From Schoenoplectus triqueter (lineage: Eukaryota; Streptophyta; Magnoliopsida; Poales; Cyperaceae): 53,967 nt of DNA. Below the pieces are notes generated by a model. It was not told the origin of the DNA. It made no database searches and saw nothing but the letters and a program-made list of their open reading frames with translations. The stretch is from the NCBI GenBank assembly GCA_964058805.1, contig CAXKVV010000587.1:1-53967 (forward strand), written 5' to 3'. Both the position numbers and the translations under genes were made by a program. Shown here piece by piece: positions 37,030 through 50,500 of this stretch. Position 1 is the first letter of the stretch. Each line of letters opens with the position of its first letter.

Positions 37030-38759
37030 AGTAAATTAACAAAATGCAAGTGCATTTATAATTGAGATCGTCTTGCTTAGCTTCTAACATGAATTGACTC
37101 GCTGTTTCCATCAACGGTAATAATTACTTAATTCGAGAAAAAGTTTTCTAGGATTTAATAAAACAGTTAAGAACAAATCTATTATTTTTAATTTATTAAT
37201 TTAGATATATTGAAACATCAATTTCTTAAGCAAATCAAAATTTTAATATAGAAATAATAAATCTAGTATTCGAAATATTTATTACGGGCTAAATATATAG
37301 TACAGCTATAGTACATTTACTTTTTTTATTTTATAATTCCTACATAAAGAGGGTTAAATTTTCAAGCTTTTTAAATATGTCACATCATCATTTTTTTTCG
37401 CCATAAATTTTGTTTAAAAATTTTCAATCTAAGGATTCATAAAAAATAGTTTCTCTTCTCATTTAAAATAATATATGTAATATACTTAAGGTGAAACTTA
37501 ACTCTTAAAATGATTTAATTTTTTTATATGATAATTTATAAATTATTATATTTTTAATTATATTATTTATTATTATAATTATCATTATTACTTAAAATTT
37601 AAAAATATTGTGTCTAAATTTTCTTTAATGTGAAATTTTATTAAATATATTTAAAATTTTATATTATTAATTATTTATTTGAGAACTATATTATCGGAAT
37701 AAAGTCTGAGTTATAACTCTAATTAAAATAATACATGAACAATAACAATATATAAACATTTGAAGAAAACTTATAAACAGTTCGGAAATAATTTAGGACA
37801 AATCGCGAGTAAGATATCATTCGTAAGAGATGAGTTATTAAGTACGTAAAATGGACATGCGAAAATTTGTTTGATTTATAAATTGGATATGTGAAACCTC
37901 TATATTGTTCCAGAAAAATATCTTGCGTCTTGCTATTTTCTTTCATACGTTACAGAAAAAAAAAATAAGAAGAAGAAGAAGAAAAGTACCAATAGTTTTC
38001 TCTTTTGTTAATTAACTAATAAAACTTTCACAGCCATTGACGTTCAGACCCACTTGAATTAAACGCGTAGAAAAAGTAAAAGAAAAAAAACTAATTGGAC
38101 TTTGTTTTGACAACATAGCCCTCTGGCCCCTCTCTATGGTTTCAAAGAGAATTTCAGAAATTTGGGAGTTGGGAGTAATTATCTGTGACCTATGCTGCTT
38201 TTAATTTGTACGTAAATTATTCATAATTGTTTTAGGCTTCAAAGAGGGGGGCAAAAGATGTAAACATGAAAAGTATGTTGTTGTTTTGCATCAACAAAAT
38301 AAATACTAGTCAAGACGAAATCACATGTCATGACTCTGTTATAAAATTACAAAAATATACAATTACTATCATAGGTTTTTAAGACGGACATAACATATTA
38401 CATGTCGAAAGAAGTATTTTTTTTTTAATTTATGTCCCTTAAAATTTATACCATAATATTAAAAATTTCTGAGTTCGTTTTCTGATGCTAGCAAGTATTC
38501 AAGCAATCATGATCTAAAAAAAAGAAGCAATATTTAAGTTGGGTTAGTGGCACAAAACATATTATCTAAATTGTACTAATTCAAAAATATTTTTATTTTG
38601 TACGTCCCTTCTAACCAAATTGCTCCATCCTTGAACTCGCTGTCATAAAACATTTTTAATAATAAAAAATCAAATCAGTTGTGTGTAGTCTTTCATATAT
38701 GGTTGATAATATTCGGGACGATCATCCAGCTATTGATCCTTGAATTATAAAATGCATAC
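37030..38759. other. AT-rich intergenic DNA, no gene seen
   Basis: Neither strand shows exon-like composition. Contains the second copy of the dispersed repeat (37576-37727), an AAGAAG microsatellite near 37966 and several homopolymer runs. Confidence 0.5.
37576..37727. repeat. Dispersed repeat, copy 2 (partner at 491-641)
   Basis: Same orientation as 491-641, with scattered substitutions. The similarity starts near ATTATCATTATTACTTA and fades after the GAGTTATAACTCTAATTA block. Confidence 0.55.
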
Positions 38760-39055
38760 AGTCAAACGCATTTACATGCTCTCACCTATAAGATCATATG
38801 ATCATTTTGACCAGAAACCATATATTTTGTTGAAAAATATGAATAAATTAAACAATGCCATAAAACATTTTTCCAATTCATTAAAAGTTGAATCCATGAT
38901 TCACTCAATCATACAAAAATATTACACCAATTATTTCAAAACTTTATAGTTTTATAAAGCAAACTATTAATCATGGCCTATTAGAAAAAAAATCAGATGA
39001 GATCCGCAAAACATCACAGTTATTCATAGGTGAGAGCATGTAAATGCGTTTGACT
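38760..39055. mobile_element. MITE-like element with perfect 30-bp inverted repeats
   Basis: Arms 38760-38789 and 39026-39055 are exact reverse complements over 30 bases (AGTCAAACGCATTTACATGC, then TCTCACCTAT). The 236-base centre is AT-rich and non-coding. No target duplication is evident. The word TTATTCATAGGTG occurs across the inner edge of the right arm (about 39020) and again just outside it (about 39059), so the right arm may have been copied locally. Confidence 0.7.
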
Positions 39056-39251
39056 AATTATTCATAGGTGTGGTGTAAAGCGAATGCAAGAAAGTTTATA
39101 AATATGCGCTATATGAATGCCATGACATTTTTATATCAAATAAATAAAAATTTCTAAAATATAATAATAATATAAATACGAGAGATAACCTCTATAGTAC
39201 ATATACATATGACTCAACGGGATCTAAAATTTTAAAAGAAAAGTCAATTAT

Positions 39252-39317
39252 GGCAAGACGAAGTCACGTACACTATATGATTTATTTTTAACAACGGCAG
39301 GACGAAGTCACGTACAC
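39252..39317. repeat. 22-bp direct repeat GGCAAGACGAAGTCACGTAC
   Basis: Copies at 39252-39273 and 39296-39317 with one mismatch, 44 bases apart. Each contains CACGTACAC. No gene is close enough to suggest a promoter role. Confidence 0.6.
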
Positions 39318-39664
39318 CGTGTTTTATAAAATAAGTTTTTTATTTGATCTCGTTCAGTCCTCTACCAAATACCAATATAATAAATAAAAATAAAATAACG
39401 GCTTGACTTGCCATATGCCTAACAATTTGGAAAAATGGAGACTATCCATGTGCAATGTATTAAATTCGGGATATCTCATGAGCAATGCCCGGCTCGCTGC
39501 CCGATATCGAGTATTGACGATGATGTTAGAAGGTTAGCTGACATAGCTCCTTGATCTCAAAAGAATAGCATGTCTCACAATGTAGTCAAGCCCAATCTAC
39601 TGCTCACAAAAAGGATATATGTATACACAAAAGAAATGGAGGGAGATAGGAGAATTGTAAGACA

Positions 39665-39835
39665 CTAATCATTAAGTGATGACATCGGTGGCTGATCAAA
39701 CGGACGGGGTTTCTTAAGGCGATGATAGGAAGCAGCCACCAGCAGAGGCTTGGGTGAAACACAATTCCTACCATCTACTCGAAGATACACCGGCCCAGAC
39801 CAATCCAGCTCGACGTCACTCAGCCCATACCATTG
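39665..39835 (-). pseudogene. Unrecognised coding-like relic, 56 codons to a stop
   Basis: The minus strand is open from 39835 to a TAG at 39665-39667, with codon use and GC content unlike the AT-rich surroundings. Readable segments include WYGLSDVELDWSGPVYLRVD and LLVAASYHRLKKPRPF. It has no start codon or clear acceptor at its left edge, so it looks like the last exon of a truncated gene or transposon protein. I do not recognise the family. An exon-like piece on the same strand lies about 550 bases upstream (40383-40503). Confidence 0.4.
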
Positions 39836-40382
39836 TTTAAATAAGCACTTTTAAATTATGCACTTAGTTTACTATCACTTTTAAATCATATTAGGTTCTC
39901 AACTATTGTGTTTAATAACTTGTAACTTAAATTTGAATTTTTATAATATTTATTATTTTTAGATTTATTTCTAAATTCTCATTACTAATTTACATTAATC
40001 AAGTGTACTAAATAAGATGTCAATCCTGTTAACTATAACTTATATCACTTTAATTTATATTATACCTTTTTAAAACTAATTATCTTAATAAATATTTAGT
40101 AAATATTCTTATTACAATGTAATTATGTATTTGAAGTTTAATTAATAATATTTAGTTTTATAATATAATTAAAGACATTATTTAAACTTTATTAATGTTT
40201 TACTGATTCTATTGATTTTCTAATCAAGATAATCTATCATAATTAATCTATTTTTATTTTCTAAGAAATTTGATTAGCAACCTACAAATGAAATGCATAT
40301 GAAATGGATGCAAACAATTCTAATATTATGAAATGTAAATAAAGTCCTATCTAAAGAAATCATAAATCTCAGTGTAATTCGC

Positions 40383-40503
40383 ACCTGAATATTTTGAAAA
40401 GGCTGGCGGCATCCGACTGCTTGGTCTCTGGTGGGGCCCAGGATCTCATCAGCTATCTCATCCTGAGTGCACTTGATTGTCGGCTTATTTTTTTCGAGAA
40501 CCT
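40383..40503 (-). pseudogene. Exon-like relic, possibly En/Spm (CACTA) transposase
   Basis: The minus strand runs from an AG acceptor (CATAG|GTTCTC) to a GT donor (ATTCAG|GTGCG) with an open frame containing TQDEIADEILGPTRDQAVG. The pattern is loosely like the C-terminal end of plant En/Spm-type transposases, where a DE-x-VLG segment is followed by a Gly-rich tail; the similarity is weak. With 39665-39835 it may be the remains of one gene. Confidence 0.3.
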
Positions 40504-40539
40504 ATGAAATCAAAATAAATTAAATTAGCGAGTATTCTA

Positions 40540-40988
40540 TTCATGTTGGGTCTGGTTAGGTCAGAGTATACCGGACTCAGAGACGGAACATTATTATGTA
40601 AAGTTTATAATGAAATTATATTTATTTTGATTAATATATTTAATTTAATTTTATTTAGATTTATTAAGTTATCTTAACATTATTTAGAAATAGAAAAATT
40701 GATTAATATATAATATTATATAATTAATATTATTCTTATTAAAAATAAGAAAATTAATTAATATATAATTGTAGTATTTATTATTATCTTTCTTATTTTA
40801 ATTTGTATTATTAAAAAAATAGAGAAATTGATTAATATATATATATATATAATATTTATTATTATTATTTAAAAATAAAAATTAATTAATATTTATATTA
40901 TATTTTAATTGTTATTTTATGATTCTTAATTATTTATATTATATATTTTTAATTATGTTTTATTTTATATATTAGTATTATGTTATAT
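40540..40988. repeat. AT-rich segment resembling 34400-34760 in inverted orientation
   Basis: Read on the minus strand, it shares an order of words with the LTR-like region, for example ACATAATTAAA, TATAAATAATTAA and TATAAAATAA near 34600-34670, plus several TTAATTAATTT/CTCTATTTTTA blocks. Low complexity makes the match uncertain. Confidence 0.35.
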
Positions 40989-41348
40989 TAGGGGTGTCAA
41001 TTCTTGACCTGACCCGACCCGACCCGATCCGAAGATAAATGGGTCGGGTATGGGTTCAATTTTTTTGATCCGAATCGGATCGGATCAGGTTCGGGTCAAC
41101 CCGACCTGACCCGATTAATTATATTTTTTGAAGTAATTTTATTATTTAGTATTAATTAAAGCTTAAATATATACTAATTATATACTAATTAAGATTAAAT
41201 AAAAAAATAATAAATATTTAATTATTTTACACAGGTCGGGTCGGGTCGAGTATGGGTCAAGATTTTTTGACTCAAATTTAATCGGGTCAGGTCAAAAATA
41301 ATAATAAAATAATGTGACCCGACCCGACCCGGCCCATTGACACCCCTA
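40989..41348. mobile_element. Small DNA transposon with 13-bp TIRs (hAT-like MITE)
   Basis: Ends are TAGGGGTGTCAAT and ATTGACACCCCTA, perfect inverted repeats. Inside each end are runs of GACCCGACCC or GGGTCGGGTC, also inverted, with an AT-rich centre. The size (360 bp), absence of coding sequence and GGGGTGTCAA ends fit non-autonomous hAT-type elements. The flanks are TTATAT-like on both sides, so the target duplication cannot be fixed. Confidence 0.75.
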
Positions 41349-41460
41349 TATTATATATATGATTAGATTCAAGGTTCTCATATTCTTATAAATGGCTTAA
41401 ATTCGATCTTTGGATTTTGTTTCTCACGTATTTAAATTTTCAATTTCTTCTTCCTAAATT

Positions 41461-42516
41461 ATAAATTTTATTATATATATTTTATTTTATTATATAAATT
41501 TTATTTTATTATGTAAATTTTATTTTATTATATAAATTTTATTATATAAATTTTATTTTATTATATAAATTTTATTTTATTATGTAAATTTTATTTTATT
41601 ATATAAATTTTATTATATAATTTTTTTTAAAATTTTATTATATAATTTTTTTAAAATTTTATTATATAAATTTTATTATAAATTTTATTATAAATTTTAT
41701 TATAAATTTTATTATAAATTTTATTATAAATTTTTCTATATAAATTTTATTATAAATTTTTCTATATAAATTTTATTATAAATTTTTCTATATAAATTTT
41801 ATTATAAATTTTTCTATATAAATTTTATTATAAATTTTATTATAAATTTTATTATATAAATTTTATTATAAATTTTATTATAAATTTTATTATATAAAGT
41901 TTATTATAAATTTTATTATATAAAGTTTATTATAAATTTTATTATATAAAGTTTATTATAAATTTATTATATAAATTTTATTATAAAATTTATTATATAA
42001 ATTTTATTATAAAATTTATTATATAAATTTTATTATAAATTTTATTATATAAATTTTATTATAAATTTTATTATATAAATTTTATTATAAATTTTATTAT
42101 ATAAATTTTATTATAAATTTTATTATATAAATTTTATTATAAATTTTATTATATAAATTTTATTATAAATTTTATTATATAAATTTTATTATAAATTTTA
42201 TTATATAAATTTTATTATATAAATTTTATTATAAATTTTATTATATAAATTTTATTATATAAATTTTATTATAAATTTTATTATATAAATTTTATTATAA
42301 ATTTTATTATATAAATTTTATTATAAATTTTATTATATAAATTTTATTATAAATTTTATTATATAAACTTTATTATAAATTTTATTATATAAATTTTATT
42401 ATAAATTTTATTATATAAATTTTATTATAAATTTTATTATATAAATTTTATTATAAATTTTATTATATAAATTTTATTATAAATTTTATTATATAAATTT
42501 TATTATATAAATTTTA
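41461..42516. repeat. AT-only minisatellite, about 1.05 kb
   Basis: Tandem repeats built from TATAAATTTTAT and TATATAAATTTTAT blocks. The commonest higher-order unit is about 26 bases (ATAAATTTTAT plus ATATAAATTTT). Variants at the left include TCTATATAAATTT and TATAAAGTTTA. It holds almost no G or C, so it may form cruciforms and act as a matrix-attachment or fragile site upstream of the actin gene. Confidence 0.92.
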
Positions 42517-42519
42517 AAA

Positions 42520-43168
42520 ATTACGGGTTTCACATTTTCATCTAATAAAAGAGTGGCCTGAAGATGAACAGTTGAGAGGTGTTCTATCAGGACTCCTCAA
42601 GTAAAAAGTTACAAAAGGATTTAAGGATCCATGTAGAGTGGAGAAATCAGAGACTTATACCTCTCTAATGGCACCGCGCCAGCTAGTGTTGGATTGGATG
42701 GCGTGACCGCACGCCCCTTTAGAGTTTAGACCCGACCGCGCGACCCAGTTTGAATGACGTCGCGATACCGCTTTTGAAAGACCACTGATCAGATCCATCA
42801 ATCACGATCCGTTGATTTCAGATCAAACGGTCACAATTTGTTTAAAGAGCCAGCCCCCTTCCTTCCGACCTTCATGCACCTCTCGGTCTCAGCATCAGGC
42901 ACCAGCTAAGAGTTACCTCAGTGGGTCCCACGCGATTCGACCTACGTGGCGACCACCTGCTGCTCTCTACAAACAGGATCACGTTAGGCCACCCCATTGA
43001 TCCAACCGTAACCTGCACCTGGATCACAAACATGACTGCGGATCTGTTGCCCCGAGCCCGCTATCAGGAGCGAAAGAGAATCTGGTGTATGCGAACCGAG
43101 AGCAGCCAATTAAGTAAATTAAGAGAGTGGGGAGGGAGTTGAGTTTAAATTATAACAGAGAAAGCAGC
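42520..43168 (+). promoter_or_regulatory. Actin gene upstream region, GC-richer
   Basis: Between the minisatellite and the actin TATA box, GC content rises sharply (for example GCACCGCGCCAGC near 42670 and CCGACCGCGCGACC near 42732). No convincing open frame was found. It probably holds the proximal promoter. Confidence 0.5.
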
Positions 43169-43175
43169 TATAAAA
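43169..43175 (+). promoter_or_regulatory. ACT: Actin TATA box
   Basis: TATAAAA, followed about 25-30 bases on by a CT-rich stretch typical of plant actin 5' UTRs. Confidence 0.75.
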
Positions 43176-43194
43176 CGGAGAGATGCATTGAGCT

Positions 43195-44122
43195 ATCCCT
43201 CTGTCTCTTTGCTCTCTGTATCTTTTCTTCTCTGCATTTCATTCTTTCCGAAGGGATCAGCTTTTCTTCTCTGCACTCTACTTTCTTCATTTCCAAAGCG
43301 AAGGTACGGATCATCCAATCTCATTTGCGCTTTCTTTCTGGTGTGGTTAGATCGGATCCATGGCAACAAGCATCAAGCATGGACTCTGTATTTGCAAAAA
43401 CCTGATGCCTGTCAAGTGTTTGACTTTGGGTTTTAGAGGTTTCCCTGTTTTGATTAGTTGATTTTTGCAATGTAAACCTTGATTGTTGTACACTGTTAGC
43501 AACAAAGTGCATATTCTTGTTAATGTTCTGTTATACATAGCAGATTAATCTCTGATCATATCCATAGAATACAGGTTCCAAATGTTCTACTATAGCCATG
43601 TCCTTCGATTTAGACCACACCTGTACAATTTTATTGTACTCAATAATCAAGTTTTAAACATCATCCATATATTGTAATTCCTTGTTATGTTTAATTGGTT
43701 ATCACTAGAACTTGAAAAGTTTTTCTGTATCCAAAATGAACCTATTCAAGTTGCTTGACAAATCTTTTCTAATTGATTGTTTATTCGATTTGTTATTACA
43801 CAGTTGAAGAAATAACTAGATGTTGTTCATTTGTTTGTTTGTTAAGAAATGACACAAATGAAAAAAAAAACTTTTCTTCAAATTTATTTTAGAATATATT
43901 TTTTTTATCTAATTTTTTAAGTTGAACTTAGCTGTCCATTTTGTGGTACTTTGGATTAGAAATCTTTGAAATGAATTTTCAGACTATTTCTAAAATTCTT
44001 TTTAATCGGTGAAGACTACTACCAAATACCTTTCCAAACGACACTTAAACTATTGACCAGAGTTTTATATTTTTCATTTTTTTTTCTAAATTCTTGTTTT
44101 CCGTATCAGAGAATTATAACAA
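43195..44122 (+). other. ACT: Actin 5' UTR with leader intron
   Basis: The non-coding first exon runs from about 43195 to 43303 (start estimated from the TATA box). A leader intron of about 806 bases follows, from GT at 43304 to AG at 44109 (CCGTATCAG), then 13 bases of UTR before the ATG. Leader introns of this kind are common in plant actin genes and usually raise expression. Confidence 0.75.
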
Positions 44123-45703
<1,581 letters not shown>

Positions 45704-46420
45704 ATCTGTCATCTTCATTTTCATTATTTTTCTTTAATTTCTATACATTCTTTTTGTTTTGTTTTTACTTCTCTTTGTATCCCTTGAGTGGATTTGAGAG
45801 TTTTGTTGTCAAAACCTTTGCATCTGCTTTGAGTGCTGCGTTGCAAAGGATTGTATGTGCTTGGGGTTTTGGGAACTTTTGAGCACAAGCAGAGTTGATG
45901 CCTTGTGGCTACTCTTGAAACGGGGTTGAAGTAAAAGTTGAAGGCCATCTTTTCTTCTTGATCTCTGTCATGGACTTGATGTCTTAGGCCACAGTAGGAT
46001 CTTTGTCGAAGTTGTCTTCTTTGTGTAGTTCCTTTTATTTGTACTTTGATTTTGAATCATAGTGATAGAACAATTGTTTGGGTGTTGACAATTTCTTGTA
46101 ATTCAAATATTTATTTGAAATGAGTTTATGGTGTTGGCACAGGAAAAATAACAATATAAAATATTTTTACTACATATTTGTTTGCTTGAAATACATCTCT
46201 ATTATTACTTCGAGTTAATCGTTAATCAAAGGTGGATCTGGTTCTTTTATTTATTTAATTATAAAGAAACGGCTAACTGTTAATTGTTAAAACACATTTT
46301 GTTAGACTGGAATCTTGCTGCTAGTTTAAATGTTTAATTGTTAAAGCACAATATTTGACCTCGTTTATTTCAGGTAACTAGGAACACATTCTGGTCCTTG
46401 ATGCATGTATTATGCCACAG
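45704..46420 (+). other. Actin 3' UTR and flank
   Basis: T-rich 3' UTR followed by AT-rich spacer. Long frames here are chance. The polyadenylation site was not located. Confidence 0.5.
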
Positions 46421-46571
46421 AAACTCAGATAGCCATTTTATACTGGTCAGTATATAAACTCAGATAGCCATTTTATATCAGTATATGCCTATATGGCATG
46501 CTTAGTTCTGGTCCTTTACATGATCACAATTGACACAAGGATTAAGAACCCTTATACGGCTATCTGAGTTT
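46421..46571. mobile_element. Small element with AAACTCAGATAGCC inverted ends
   Basis: AAACTCAGATAGCC at 46421-46434 is the exact reverse complement of 46558-46571. A second direct copy, AAACTCAGATAGCCATTTTA, lies at 46456-46475 and shares 22 bases with the first. Non-coding, about 150 bp, possibly a MITE with a duplicated left end. Confidence 0.6.
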
Positions 46572-47530
46572 CTCTATAGTGAAGTAATGATTTTTTTTAT
46601 AACAAGGAAACAAAAACAAACCTCCCATTTGGGAGTAGAGTAAAAATGATTTAAATACTTTAATATAATAAACGTAAGTGACTTAGTGAAATAATTGGTG
46701 CTTTAATATTAAATCATCCAACTTTTTTATTTTAAAATTTTTTTTACTCAAACTACTTGAATGACTTAACACTTAAATTTTACTTTGCTTATCAAACGGA
46801 GGAAAACTTTCTATCCATTCTTTAAATATATTTTCGGTCAACGGTTCCTCTTCAAAATCACGTATGTAAACCGGTGAGCCGTTGACCAACGTTTCGTGCC
46901 TTTTCTTTCTTTCTTTATTATTATTATTAATATTTTTTTGCATTTGGGGTTTCATGTAGTCTTCGGTCACAGGATATAGGCTTCCTTCCAAGATACAAGG
47001 GCACGCACGCTGACGCGTGTTAACAAATAATACAAAAATATTTAAATTACGTTACATGAAGTTCAATTATTATCATATCTATATGGTCCAATGACGTACA
47101 TAATTTTTTTTCTTTTCAACTTTTTTTTATGAACTTGGTTAAAAATTATCGTAAAGTCGTTAAAATAACCTTCGTCAAGTGATATATAAATTACTGGATG
47201 GTTGATGGTTCCAATTGATTAAAAAAAAATGGAGCCACAAATAAAAAATGGAATTTGTTCGTGGTGTCGGTTCTTGGATTCATAACAAAATTTATTCCTC
47301 TAAAGAAATGGAATAATACAAAAACAACTGGAGAGCGACCAGCATAAACGTACAAGACGCTCTAAAAATGATGTTGATAAACCAGCTGACATTATTTTAT
47401 CAACGGAAAGCAAAATTTCTAAATTAATACCGACCTCAAAAGTTAACTAAATCAATAATAATAAAATAAAAAAAACATTCAAAAAATATGGAAGAAAACG
47501 GTTTTTTAAATAGAGTTCAACAACACGATA
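46572..47530. other. Intergenic spacer between actin and MTB
   Basis: Mostly AT-rich. The only frame of note is 46773-46991 on the minus strand (72 codons), with a segment GSPVYIRDFEEEPLTENIF and a Lys/Asn-rich centre. I do not recognise it and cannot tell a relic from chance. The 3' UTR of the minus-strand methyltransferase gene must lie at the right edge. Confidence 0.45.
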
Positions 47531-50500
47531 CTATAACAAATGGTTCATTCTATGAGGATCAAAATCAGGATGCTCTCCACCTTTCACAAATGGCATACCA
47601 AACCCAAACCCATCAAACATGCCACCTCCCTCTGGACCAGCCAACCCGGCATCTGCCATCCCGAACCCAACCATGGGAGAGTTCCAGTGTGCTGGAGTGG
47701 CTGTTTCAGAGCCCATAATTGCCAGAGAATTCTGTGGCGAGCTGCTAGAATTTCTCCTGCTGTTGCTAGAATTCCCTAGTCCAAGAGGTGGCATCGGTTG
47801 CTGTTGCTGGTTCTTCTGAGGTGGTGATTTTGGACGAAGAGCCTCGATCTCTGGGGTAGTGACAACCAAATGGGAAGCTTCTGGGGGTGGATTGCGTCCC
47901 CCGCCACCCTGCCACACCTTTCCATCATTGTCTGCAAAGTTCTTGAGGTATGTCTATAATTCAAGATGTGTCAATCCAAAATAAGAATGTTAGCAATCCA
48001 GTTATTATTATATTGTTTATTCATCTATAATAAAAATACATGGAAAAAAGGTACAACTACGTTCAGTGTCAGTTCAAAATACACCAGAATTGGTCAAACC
48101 AAATTAATTTTTGTTTGGATGATGCAAACTGGCTAGTAAAGAAAATTTCGAAAGCCATAGCAAATAGACCTTATATATTTATGGTGTACTACTAGGTAAA
48201 ATCAAAACAATTTTTATAAACACAATTTCTGACAACAAGATGTTATTAAGTAGAGTAAATATATATTATTATGGTTAAGCATGAAATGATATATATATAT
48301 AGAGAGAGAGAAGGGGGGGGGTTGGACTATGGTGCTATGCATAGCACGGATCACTCCCGTGCTATGGAACGGCTCTTCGTTATCAAAGTGAAAATAGTCA
48401 ATCCAACCGTACAAAATATTTTTCGTATGAATATCTAGACGTTGACCAAATTTTATATTTTTTTACTATTTTTTAAGATAGTTAGAAAATCGCTTCTTTT
48501 GAATGACACATAATAACTAAATCAACTATCTTAAAAAATAGTAACAAAAAAAAAATCTAAAAAATATAAAATTTGGTCCACGTCTAAATATTCATACGAA
48601 AATCATTTTGTACGGTTGGATCAACCATTTTCACTTTGATAACGAAGAACCGATCCATAGCACGGGAGCGATCCGTGCTATGCATAGCACCATAGCCCAA
48701 CTCTCTCTCTCTCTCTCTATATATCTATACTATTATATAAAGCATCTAAGAATTGGAGGGTCCATTTTTTGTCATTGTAAATTTTTATTATACCCATTTT
48801 ATCCCTCAATTAGACGGATAATATTTATTGTTGGTTGATCGAACGTATGTGATCGCGTCTATTGATCCCCTCTTTCTCTCCATTTCTTTCCATTATATAC
48901 TATTATTTCCATAATTTTTGTTTTTTATTTAGCAACTTTGTGCATATTTGATAAGGAATTAATGGTGATAATATATGTTAGAATAATTTACTTTTCTTTC
49001 CATAAAAATCATGAATCATTAACTCATATTGTGCAAAAATCTCATCCAAGATTAAATATAGTCTTTATTATATGTTTTCTCTATAATTTGGTGAATTTAT
49101 AATTTAATATTAGATAAATATGAATTTTTTTATCTTATAATATTTTAATATTTAAATAAAAAATTCTGCTGCAACGCGCGGGTATATAGCTAGTATATAT
49201 ATAACAATGTTCAGTGAGCTGGTTTGGCCTTAGAAACTACAACTGTCATTATCGTGTGGTTCAAACAAATGTTAAATTGAGATTCTTATTAAGAAGAATT
49301 TAATTTTGAAACAGACCATTGACTTGTGAATTGAATAAAAAAAAACAATACTGAATTGAACCACTACAACTAATGAGGACTTATAGGAAACAACTCATCA
49401 GAAATTGATACTGTGTGATATCATGTCTGTGTTGCGATCAATAAGATGCACTGTATAAGCATTTACTAATGGATACATATTACATGATGATGATACAATA
49501 AATATAATTATTACACACTATATGACCATAACTTTTCATTTTACATGTAGATGTTTTAATACACAATGATAAGAAACATGATTTCTTGAAATATGATCTC
49601 ACATAATACCAATCATTGTATTATATAACATCATGAAAGACATAAATTTGAATCAGATTAAAAACAATGTTTACTCATATATAATCTTAATCACATATAT
49701 CAAGTATTAGACCACATTAACAAAACTAATATTTCACATCCAAGACCATATTTAATAAAGACAATTCTTTTGCTAAAAGGTAATTAACAGTGTCGAGTTA
49801 ACAGCTGATATCATGCATATGCCACACACTTGGATATACTGTTTTAACAATGTCGGATATGAAATAACAGAATAAATATCATCATCGTAATGTTCTTCAA
49901 TGTGGCCAGTCGATAGATGATCGTTTACAGTAAAAAGTGTGACCAGGTCTGTTTAAAAAATTTACTTGAAATCTCCCCTCCTTTCCCAACCCTGCCACTG
50001 TTTCTTTGGAAAGCAATTCTATGGACTGCGTCTGGTGTGAAATAAGAGGAAGACGAAATTGGTCACAAGCCAAAACATAAGCATGGAAATAAGAGGAATA
50101 GACTGTGTCTGTGTGAAATAAGAGGAAGACAAGATTGGTCACAAGCCAAAACAGAAGCACGGAGAAGTTGCTGTTCATCCAGGAGAAGAAACCACTTTGT
50201 TCCCTCAACTGTCCCCTCATTCCTCTGCTGAAGGATTTGGTTCAAAAAGCAAAAGGCAAGAAGAGAGTTGCAACCAAATGCAGAAGTGAAATACATGACT
50301 AACCAGTGGCTCTGACAATTTAAAGTAAATTGAGGAATTCTAGTGATTTGGATTGAATCATGTACTATTTCAATAGTTCGGTGGCCCAGCAATTCATAGG
50401 CATGATATACATTTACAAGACAGAATCTAAGTGAACTGTATGGTAGAAATCATGAATTGCGCTGCACTGACTGCAACTAACTCCAACAGGCCGATTGTTT

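Noticed and set aside
41461..42516. Regular short repeats that might be read as a CRISPR-like array
   Set aside because: No distinct spacers, no GC content and units of variable length; it is an AT minisatellite in a plant genome.
49897..50392. Two overlapping 107-109-codon minus-strand frames inside MTB intron 5
   Set aside because: They overlap the 76-base tandem duplication in different frames and show repeat-derived peptide repetition, with no splice support.
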